Source of the DNA: Methanomassiliicoccales archaeon
GTDB lineage: Archaea; Thermoplasmatota; Thermoplasmata; Methanomassiliicoccales; JACIVX01
DNA length: 7,462 bases
Assembly: GCA_028682925.1 (NCBI GenBank)
Contig: JAJRAG010000125.1
Location: 1 to 7,462 of the forward strand
Direction: 5' to 3'
Shown here: positions 1 to 4,823 of the stretch, piece after piece
How the letters are laid out: the number at the start of each line of letters is the position of its first letter
Position numbering within the stretch: position 1 is the stretch's first letter
The notes under the pieces: generated by a model
The model's database searches: none
What the model was told of the DNA's origin: nothing
The model's input: the letters and a program-made list of their open reading frames with translations, nothing else
Program-made: the position numbers and the translations under genes

Positions 1-140
1 AACCTGTCCCAGAACAGATCGGGCAGGAATACGAGGCCAATCGTCAATACGGCCACAGATAGGAGGAGGAGGCTACACAGAACTAGGATTCTTCGTCTGC
101 GATAGAACACAGCCAGTCTTCCCAGAAAATTCGCTTTCAC
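1..140 (-). CDS. N-terminal fragment of a membrane-anchored protein (partial)
   Basis: On the minus strand an open frame starts with GTG at 140-138 and stays open to the window edge (46 codons seen). The peptide begins MKANFLGRLAVFYRRRR, followed by a strongly hydrophobic stretch at about residues 18-39 rich in Leu, Val and Ile, then PDLFWDR. Four arginines just before the hydrophobic segment fit the positive-inside rule, so this looks like one N-terminal membrane span or signal anchor with the rest outside or in further spans. An in-frame stop at 167-165 limits the N-terminus, and GTG 140 is the first usable start. No Shine-Dalgarno is seen; a TATA-like box about 27 nt upstream suggests a leaderless start. 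Too little is present to name a family. It is divergent from egsA. The short length leaves a real chance that it is not a gene. Confidence 0.5.
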   Translation of the reverse strand, partial: MKANFLGRLAVFYRRRRILVLCSLLLLSVAVLTIGLVFLPDLFWDR

Positions 141-141
141 C

Positions 142-148
142 GATAAAT
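142..148 (+). promoter_or_regulatory. TATA-like box for egsA
   Basis: The bases ATAAATT, preceded by TTTCACCG, lie 24 nt (centre to start) before the ATG at 169. That spacing would put transcription initiation at or within a few bases of the ATG, giving a leaderless or nearly leaderless egsA message. The box almost touches the divergent GTG start at 140. An alternative is an upstream promoter that I did not recognise, combined with the purine-rich stretch AGGGGAAAGG (153-162) acting as ribosome-binding site. Confidence 0.35.
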
Positions 149-163
149 TGAAAAGGGGAAAGG

Positions 164-171
164 CCTATATG
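164..171 (-). promoter_or_regulatory. TATA-like box for the left membrane gene
   Basis: Read on the minus strand the bases are CATATAGG, centred near 167.5. Archaeal TATA boxes sit about 22-27 nt before the transcription start, which would place the start at about 140-143, on or next to the GTG start codon. This implies a leaderless message. It overlaps the proposed egsA start codon at 169. The call rests on a short A/T motif and on spacing only. Confidence 0.35.
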
Positions 172-1260
172 AGGATTCGTTCGGGTGTTCTGATGGATGA
201 GGGTGATTTCACTAAAGCCCGTTCAATGCTTTTTCCTAGACAAGTGCTCGCAGGTCACGGCGTGCTAAATCAGATATTGTCGGTCTGTGAGGATTTCGGA
301 CTCTCGGGTACTGCACTGATAGTCGCCGGCGAGAAGACGAAGAAGGTCGCCGGAGACCTCGTGGCCGACACGCTGACGGACAACGGTTACGACGTTCAGT
401 TTGTTATCGTGGGAGAGGCGAACGACGAGTCCCTCAGGATCGTCGAGAAGACAGTGAAAGAGGTCAAGGCGTCCTTCCTCCTTGGCGTCGGTGGAGGCAG
501 CAAGATAGATCTTGCCAAGATCGCGGGCAAGAATCTCAATCTCGATTTCATCAGCATTCCCACATCAGCGTCTCACGACGGTATCGCTTCGGGAAGAGCT
601 TCTCTCAAAGGCAAGAGCGGCCCGATGTCCCTGGAAGCTCGGGTGCCGCTCGGGGTCGTCGCTGACACGAACGTCATCGTCAAAGCTCCCTACCGACTGC
701 TGGCCTCAGGCTGCGCGGACGTCATATCGAACTCGACCGCCCTAATGGATTGGGAGTTCGCAAGGAAGCTCCGCAACGAGGAGTTCAGTCGGTCGGCGTA
801 CGAGCTGGCGAACTACACCGCCCAGACCCTAATTGACAACGCCAAACTGATACGACCGGACCTTGAGGAGAGCGTCTGGATCGCCATCAGGCCGATCATC
901 ATTTCAGGCATATCGATGAGCGTCGCCGGCAGCTCAAGGCCGACGAGCGGATCCGAGCACATGTTCTCCCATGCTCTGGACACAATAGCTCCTGGGAAGG
1001 CGCTCCACGGAGAACAGTGCGGGGTCGGATGCATCATGATGATGTACCTGCATGGCGGGGATTGGATAAGGATCAGGGATGCGCTGACAAAGATAGGGTG
1101 CCCGACCTCTGCTCGCGATCTTGGCGTGACAAGCGAGCAGGTAATCCAAGCGCTCATGACGGCTCACAAGATCAGGAGAGACAGGTTCACTATCCTAGGT
1201 AATTTGGGACTTACATATGAAGCCGCGGAAAAGGTCGCGACGATAACGAAAGTGATCTGA
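169..1260 (+). CDS. egsA: sn-glycerol-1-phosphate dehydrogenase (NAD(P)+)
   Basis: This cytoplasmic enzyme reduces dihydroxyacetone phosphate to sn-glycerol-1-phosphate, the backbone of archaeal ether lipids. It belongs to the iron-containing alcohol dehydrogenase/dehydroquinate synthase-like superfamily. In the 363-aa protein the nucleotide-binding motif GGGSKIDLAK begins at residue 108, the conserved SIPTSASHDGIASGRAS segment follows at about 130, and the three expected metal (Zn) ligands are visible as Asp184 (in CADVISN), His264 (in SGSEHMFSHALD) and His280 (in ALHGEQCG). Length fits the family (about 350 aa). The start is ATG 169; a TTG at 148 in the same frame is rejected because it lies in the inferred TATA region, and ATG 193 (MDEGDF) is possible but lacks a ribosome-binding site. 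The UPF0179 gene follows after 16 nt and is probably co-transcribed. Identity is near certain; the start is moderately sure. Confidence 0.96.
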   Translation: MRIRSGVLMDEGDFTKARSMLFPRQVLAGHGVLNQILSVCEDFGLSGTALIVAGEKTKKVAGDLVADTLTDNGYDVQFVIVGEANDESLRIVEKTVKEVKASFLLGVGGGSKIDLAKIAGKNLNLDFISIPTSASHDGIASGRASLKGKSGPMSLEARVPLGVVADTNVIVKAPYRLLASGCADVISNSTALMDWEFARKLRNEEFSRSAYELANYTAQTLIDNAKLIRPDLEESVWIAIRPIIISGISMSVAGSSRPTSGSEHMFSHALDTIAPGKALHGEQCGVGCIMMMYLHGGDWIRIRDALTKIGCPTSARDLGVTSEQVIQALMTAHKIRRDRFTILGNLGLTYEAAEKVATITKVI

Positions 1261-1267
1261 AAGGGAG
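1261..1267 (+). promoter_or_regulatory. Ribosome-binding site deciding the UPF0179 start
   Basis: AAGGGAG begins directly after the egsA stop codon. It is nine nt before ATG 1277 and directly abuts the alternative TTG 1268. Normal spacing therefore favours ATG 1277. Confidence 0.6.
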
Positions 1268-1276
1268 TTGGGATCT

Positions 1277-1702
1277 ATGGTGACAATTACGTTAATAGGA
1301 GAGCATCAGGCCAAGGAAGGAGAGGAGTTCGTATACAAGGGGCCTTTGACCGAGTGCAGGGAGTGTAAACTGAAGGCTGTGTGCTTCAACCTTGACGCCG
1401 GCAGCGCATACAAGATCACGGTGATCAGGGACGTGCGTCACGAATGCAGGATTCACGAGGAAGGTGTAAGGGTCGTTGAGGTGGAGAAGATACCTGTGAG
1501 CTGCGCCGTCGGGCAGAAGTTCGCCCATGAAGGTTCGGTCATAACCCTTGAGGGTGTGAAATGCCGGAACCTCGGGTGTGAGAGATACCGTCTCTGCTAT
1601 CCTGCCGGAATCGAGCGGAACACAAAATACAAGGTGACTAAGGTGAAAGGCGATATCGAGTGCCCAGAGGGTGGCAAGATCGTCGAGGTGGAGCTGGGAT
1701 AG
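1277..1702 (+). CDS. UPF0179 family cysteine-rich protein
   Basis: The 141-aa product matches my memory of UPF0179, an archaeal family with no established function that I know of. Typical elements are VTLIGEHxAKEGEEFVYKGP at the start and GVRVVEVE in the middle. Nine cysteines are present: 27, 30, 36, 57, 76, 96, 101, 107 and 129. Eight fall into two similar sets, C27-C30-C36-C57 and C96-C101-C107-C129, each followed by a G-x3/4-VEVE stretch, which indicates an internal duplication and suggests metal or Fe-S binding (inference). No membrane span or signal peptide is seen, so it is probably cytoplasmic. The start is ATG 1277, nine nt after AAGGGAG (1261-1267); an upstream in-frame TTG at 1268 abuts that site and is unlikely. 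The gene follows egsA by 16 nt and converges with moeA (29 nt between stops). Confidence 0.92.
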   Translation: MVTITLIGEHQAKEGEEFVYKGPLTECRECKLKAVCFNLDAGSAYKITVIRDVRHECRIHEEGVRVVEVEKIPVSCAVGQKFAHEGSVITLEGVKCRNLGCERYRLCYPAGIERNTKYKVTKVKGDIECPEGGKIVEVELG

Positions 1703-1731
1703 ACGATCGGACCAACGTGGATAGGTCTCGC

Positions 1732-2937
1732 TTAGAAAAGATGCACTTCGACCATCGTGCCCTTGTCGATAAGATCGACATTCGGCGGTATCTCGATCCA
1801 GCCATCGGCGTTTGCAATGCTTGTGATCGTTCCGGACTCCTTGAAGACCGAGTGCGCCTCCCCGTCCTTTATCTTCACGGTAAGGAACTGATGCCTGCCC
1901 AGATCCGCGGCATACTTCTTCGCAAGAGGCAACGTCTGGACAAGGTCTATTTTCGGTGGCAACCTCGCCATCCTTCTGGCTGTCGGCACCAAGAACACGT
2001 ATCCATTGGTCAAGCAGGCGGTCGGATATCCAGGCATCCCGAACATGGGCGTCTCACCTATGACTCCGAAGATCGTAGGTTTGCCTGGCTTTATCTGTAC
2101 CCCATGGAATATTACCTTCCCCAGCTTCGAGACGACTCCTTCAAGCACGTCCCGTTCTCCAGCAGAGCTCCCGCCTGAGAGAACGATCATGTCAGCATCA
2201 GAGACTTCCTGCAATGCACCAATGAGCGATTCAACTGCGTCCTCAACCACTTCGTGCAAGATAGGGACGCACCCATTCTCATTCAGTATCGAGGAGATCG
2301 TGTGGGAGTTAATATCGTAGACCTGTCCCTTCCTCAGTTCTGTCCCGATCTCCGCCACCTCATCCCCTGTGGGAATAATCGAAACGTTCGGCCTGGAATA
2401 GACTTCCGCACCAGTCATGCCGAGAGCCGCAAGCACCCCCACCTTCGAAGGTGTCAATACCTCCCCCGGGCGAAGGACCATAGTGCCCTTCCTGATATCC
2501 TCTCCCTTCTTGGACACGTTGGACCAAGGAGGCACCGATCTGAATATCTGAACCTTCTTTCTGGACCGCTCCGTGTTCTCCACCATGACCACGGCGTCCG
2601 CTCCTTTGGGGATCATGGCGCCAGTGGCGATCTGCATGCACTTGCCCTTGCTCACCACTCTCTTAGGGACCTCTCCGGCATTGACCACGTCGACGCAATC
2701 CAGCTCGACTGGCTGGAACTTGCCGGCGGAGAATGTATCCTCTGCCCTGACCGCATAACCGTCCATGGCGGACCGATCATACGGTGGGACATCGATGATC
2801 GAATGGACCTCCTCCGCCAGGACCCTGTGCAACACTGATTCGAGCGGGACCCTCTCGGTCCTCTCGATCGGTCTGGTGTTCGCATCGACCAAGGTCTTTG
2901 CCTCGGCCAGAGGTATCAGTCTTCCGAGAGGTCTCAC
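1732..2937 (-). CDS. moeA: Molybdopterin molybdotransferase MoeA
   Basis: MoeA inserts molybdate or tungstate into adenylylated molybdopterin, releasing AMP and giving active cofactor. The 401-aa protein has the family's usual length. Motifs in order: PPYDRSAMDGYA (residues 51-62, with Asp54 and Asp59 at the same numbers as in E. coli MoeA as I recall it), QIATGAMIPKGADAVV (about 102-117), KKGEDIRKG (Asp147), IIPTGDE (Asp192), SGGSSAGERDVL (Asp263), KPGKP (283-287) and FGMPGYP. The last part, about 330 onward, corresponds to the small C-terminal barrel domain. The start is GTG 2937: GGAGGT lies six nt upstream, and the GTGA overlap with the moaB stop gives translational coupling. A GTG at 2952 would only add five residues and sits in the ribosome-binding region. 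It is the last gene of the cofactor operon. Whether the metal is Mo or W cannot be read from the sequence. Confidence 0.97.
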   Translation of the reverse strand: MRPLGRLIPLAEAKTLVDANTRPIERTERVPLESVLHRVLAEEVHSIIDVPPYDRSAMDGYAVRAEDTFSAGKFQPVELDCVDVVNAGEVPKRVVSKGKCMQIATGAMIPKGADAVVMVENTERSRKKVQIFRSVPPWSNVSKKGEDIRKGTMVLRPGEVLTPSKVGVLAALGMTGAEVYSRPNVSIIPTGDEVAEIGTELRKGQVYDINSHTISSILNENGCVPILHEVVEDAVESLIGALQEVSDADMIVLSGGSSAGERDVLEGVVSKLGKVIFHGVQIKPGKPTIFGVIGETPMFGMPGYPTACLTNGYVFLVPTARRMARLPPKIDLVQTLPLAKKYAADLGRHQFLTVKIKDGEAHSVFKESGTITSIANADGWIEIPPNVDLIDKGTMVEVHLF

Positions 2938-3437
2938 CTCTCGACCTCCCACACCATGTGTCCGATCTGTGGCAGGATCACTTTGTCCATCGCCAACCGG
3001 ACCGCTCCGGAGGAACCGGGAAGGCAGAGTATTATTTTCCCGAACGCGACGCCTCCGACCGCCCGGCTCATCAGGGCGGCAATCCCTATCTCCTCGTAGC
3101 TCAGGTACCTGAAGAACTCCCCGAACCCCTCGATCTTCTTCTCCATGAAGGCGGAGACCGCCTCGACCGTCACATCTCTCTTGGCTATGCCGGTCCCGCC
3201 ATTGCAGATGATGACCTTAACCTCAACGTTCTCGAGATTGGCTGTAATCGCACCCTTGATCTCGCTGATGCTGTCGTGGACGATCCGGTAGTCGACGACG
3301 AGATGGCCGTTGGAGTTCAGCTTCTCAATGATGACACTTCCAGACTCATCCGTCTCCTTGGTGCGGCTGTCGCTCACCGTAATAACGGCACATGGAACGT
3401 TCTGAACGGCATGTCTCATATGATCCTCATATCCCAC
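2934..3437 (-). CDS. moaB: Molybdopterin adenylyltransferase MoaB (Mog/CnxG-type)
   Basis: In archaea, MoaB activates molybdopterin by adenylylation before MoeA inserts the metal. The 167-aa protein shows CAVITVSDSRTKETDESG (residues 16-33), IVHD with Asp55 in the place of the conserved Asp of Mog, the pterin-binding loop CNGGTGIAKRDVT (78-90, Asp88) and PGSSGAV (140-146). Domain length fits a stand-alone MogA/MoaB protein. The start GTG 3437 has GGGGG eight nt upstream, inside the end of moaC; ATG 3419, with GAGG five nt upstream, is a good alternative. I prefer GTG because the extra EDHMRHAVQNVPCAVITV resembles the N-terminal lead-in of other MoaB proteins. It follows moaC after 3 nt and overlaps moeA by 4 nt. 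MoaB and MoeA act one after the other and are fused in eukaryotic gephyrin/Cnx1. Confidence 0.95.
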   Translation of the reverse strand: MGYEDHMRHAVQNVPCAVITVSDSRTKETDESGSVIIEKLNSNGHLVVDYRIVHDSISEIKGAITANLENVEVKVIICNGGTGIAKRDVTVEAVSAFMEKKIEGFGEFFRYLSYEEIGIAALMSRAVGGVAFGKIILCLPGSSGAVRLAMDKVILPQIGHMVWEVER

Positions 3438-3440
3438 GGG

Positions 3441-3878
3441 TCATTCCCCCTTTTCCTTCGTGACGACTTCGACATCAGCGATGCGCGTGAATGGGTACTG
3501 TCCCTTCTCATCCTTCTCCAGATATTTCACCATGTCCCAGACGGTCAGGAGGGCGGCCGACACGCCGGTCAACGCCTCCATCTCCACACCGGTCTTGTAG
3601 TGAGCGATCACCTCGACGGTACATGACAACGAATCGTCTGATAACCTGAAGTCCACCTTTACCGACTCGATCGGTATGGGATGACAGTACGGAATTATGT
3701 CGGGAGTCGACTTGACCGCCTGGATGGCAGTGATCTTAGCAGTCTCCAGCACGTCACCCTTCCTGACCGTCCCAGACCTGATCGCATCCAGAGACTTCTT
3801 GCCGAGGACTATTCTGCCTGAGGCGATGGCCTTTCTTCGAACGACATCCTTCTCCCCGATGTCGACCATGCCCTTCAA
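3441..3878 (-). CDS. moaC: Cyclic pyranopterin monophosphate synthase MoaC
   Basis: MoaC converts the 3',8-cyclo-7,8-dihydro-GTP made by the radical-SAM enzyme MoaA into cyclic pyranopterin monophosphate, the first pterin intermediate. In the 145-aa product I see MVDIGEKDVVRRKA at the start, KGDVLETAKITAIQAVK (Lys40), DIIPYCHPIPI (His66), KTGVEMEALTGVSAALLTVWDMVK (Glu99, Glu101, Asp115, Lys118). By alignment from memory these match the E. coli active-site residues Lys51, His77, Glu112, Glu114, Asp128 and Lys131. The start is TTG 3878, which overlaps the moaE stop (TTGA) and has GGAGGG six nt upstream. ATG 3869 (MVDIGEKD) is the alternative and would remove only three residues. The gap to moaB is 3 nt. 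No MoaA gene is in the window. Confidence 0.96.
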   Translation of the reverse strand: MKGMVDIGEKDVVRRKAIASGRIVLGKKSLDAIRSGTVRKGDVLETAKITAIQAVKSTPDIIPYCHPIPIESVKVDFRLSDDSLSCTVEVIAHYKTGVEMEALTGVSAALLTVWDMVKYLEKDEKGQYPFTRIADVEVVTKEKGE

Positions 3879-4294
3879 TGTCCTCCCTCCACCCAGACCT
3901 CTCCGTCCTCCAGTATCTCTTTCTTCCAGAGCGGAACGACCTTCTTCAATTCGTCGATCAAGAACTCGGCGCCAGCGAAAGCCTCCTTCCTGTGTCCGCT
4001 CGCCACCGCTATCAGGACGATGTTGTCACCGGGAGAAAGCGACCCGATCCGATGGATGATCGTCACCTCTTCTAGATCATACTTCTCCATCGCTTTATCT
4101 TTGAGATCTGATAGCTCCTTTTCCGCCATACCCTTGTAGGTCTCCATCTCCAACATCTTGATCTTCCGCCCGCTGTCATCCTCCCTGACCACACCGACGA
4201 ACGATACAATAGCCCCGGTGCGCTTGTTTCTGATCTTCCTTAAGACTTCGTCGACGGAGAAGTCATCATTGGTAACAAGGATCATCGAACCCAT
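3875..4294 (-). CDS. moaE: Molybdopterin synthase large (catalytic) subunit MoaE
   Basis: MoaE forms a heterotetramer with MoaD and transfers two sulfurs from MoaD thiocarboxylate to cyclic pyranopterin monophosphate, giving molybdopterin. The 139-aa protein carries FVGVVRxDDSG (32-42), LEMETYKGMAEKEL (48-61), IIHRIGSLSPGD (79-90), VASGHRKEAFAG (97-108) and the catalytic segment KKVVPLWKKE (117-126). Lys117 and Lys124 have the same spacing as E. coli Lys119 and Lys126. It starts at ATG 4294, only one nt after the moaD stop, with GGGGG five nt upstream; ATG 4285 (MILVTNDD) is a possible shorter start. It overlaps moaC by 4 nt. The moaD-moaE adjacency matches their one-to-one complex. Confidence 0.97.
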   Translation of the reverse strand: MGSMILVTNDDFSVDEVLRKIRNKRTGAIVSFVGVVREDDSGRKIKMLEMETYKGMAEKELSDLKDKAMEKYDLEEVTIIHRIGSLSPGDNIVLIAVASGHRKEAFAGAEFLIDELKKVVPLWKKEILEDGEVWVEGGH

Positions 4295-4295
4295 C

Positions 4296-4541
4296 CTAGC
4301 CCCCGCTTACTGGCGGAAGGAGAGCGACCTCATCTCCCTCACTCAGCACTACGTCATCTCTCGCATATTTCTTGTTTACTGAAGCGATGATGACGTCAGT
4401 AAGACTTCCGAGCCTCTCGTACCTGTTCTTGAGACAGTCGACCAGCATCTGCACCGTGGCACCGTCCCTGAGTTCGAGGACCATATCGGATTGACCTACG
4501 ATTTCGCGGTACGAGGCGAATAGCTTCACTCTTACCTTCAA
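4296..4541 (-). CDS. moaD: Molybdopterin synthase sulfur carrier subunit MoaD
   Basis: MoaD is a small ubiquitin-fold protein whose C-terminal Gly-Gly is adenylylated and converted to a thiocarboxylate that donates sulfur to MoaE. The 81-aa product begins MKVRVKLFASYREIVGQ, contains ASVNKKYARDDVVLSEGDEVALLPPVSGG and ends exactly in GlyGly, as the function requires. The start is TTG 4541: GGAGG (4553-4549) lies seven nt upstream, and 81 residues equals the E. coli length. An in-frame ATG at 4610 would add 23 residues with no family likeness and lies upstream of the inferred transcription start, so it is rejected. This is the first gene of the moaD-moaE-moaC-moaB-moeA operon. No activating MoeB-type enzyme is in the window. 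Archaeal small modifiers (SAMPs) share the fold, but the position next to moaE favours MoaD. Confidence 0.93.
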   Translation of the reverse strand: MKVRVKLFASYREIVGQSDMVLELRDGATVQMLVDCLKNRYERLGSLTDVIIASVNKKYARDDVVLSEGDEVALLPPVSGG

Positions 4542-4548
4542 CAACCAG

Positions 4549-4553
4549 CCTCC
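4549..4553 (-). promoter_or_regulatory. Ribosome-binding site deciding the moaD start
   Basis: A perfect GGAGG on the minus strand is seven nt before TTG 4541. No similar site precedes the ATG at 4610, which supports the short moaD form. Confidence 0.6.
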
Positions 4554-4582
4554 AAAGGCAAGTCTACACAATCCATGAATCA

Positions 4583-4599
4583 CGAAATAATGCTTTCGG
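4583..4599 (-). promoter_or_regulatory. Probable core promoter of the moa operon (BRE + TATA)
   Basis: The minus strand reads CCGAAAGCATTATTTCG. CGAAA resembles a purine-rich BRE, and CATTATTT (4592-4585) resembles the TATA box. Transcription would start near 4563, giving a leader of about 22 nt that contains the GGAGG site of moaD. The consistent geometry is the main support; the motif itself is imperfect. Confidence 0.42.
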
Positions 4600-4792
4600 T
4601 CGAAGTTCAATCTGGCCGTTACACAAAGCTGTCGGGATCCATGACGCGGTAAGTGGCACTCCTATAGGATGATCTTCTCCATCGATTGCTGTGGTGCTTG
4701 CATGCTATTGAAGTCGGTCTTTCGACAATTTGGATAGTTAACAAATCCCAGCATCCGCTTCGATTCTTGAAGTATCCCATTCCTGGACTTCG

Positions 4793-4820
4793 TTCCAAGG
4801 TGACTGTGCATCACCTGGAA
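4793..4820 (-). terminator. Hairpin just downstream of the GNAT gene (possible 3'-end element)
   Basis: The arms TTCCAAGGTGA (4793-4803) and TCACCTGGAA (4811-4820) are inverted repeats that pair over 10 bp with a single bulged base and a 7-nt loop. The structure begins three nt after the stop codon of the minus-strand GNAT gene. No T-rich tract follows it on the minus strand, whereas archaeal termination usually needs one, so it may protect or define the mRNA 3' end rather than act as a classical terminator. The inverted repeat is seen directly; the role is inferred. Confidence 0.4.
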
Positions 4821-4823
4821 GCA

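Larger units (their letters stand above)
4542..4823. other. Noncoding spacer between moaD and the GNAT gene
   Basis: This 282-bp stretch separates two genes on the same (minus) strand. It holds the likely moa promoter and moaD ribosome-binding site at its left end and a hairpin at its right end next to the GNAT stop codon. A 10-bp perfect palindrome TCCTATAGGA lies at 4660-4669. I found no tRNA shape, no convincing protein frame and no repeat array in the remainder. Confidence 0.5.

Noticed and set aside
1703..1731. Terminator between the convergent UPF0179 and moeA genes
   Set aside because: The 29 nt hold neither a clear stem nor a T-rich run on either strand.
1660..2838. Long plus-strand frames opposite moeA (172 and 194 codons)
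   Set aside because: They are antisense shadows of the G/C-rich moeA frame, rich in Arg, His and Pro and without motifs.
2898..3626. Plus-strand frame of 242 codons opposite moaB and moaC
   Set aside because: It spans two well-identified antisense genes with conserved active sites. Its composition is that of a shadow frame.
4660..4669. Perfect 10-bp palindrome TCCTATAGGA
   Set aside because: It is isolated and short, with no second copy noticed and no promoter spacing to a gene, so it could occur by chance.
4600..4740. Possible small RNA or tRNA in the moaD-GNAT spacer
   Set aside because: No cloverleaf arms, no TTC-loop consensus and no long stem were found in this part.
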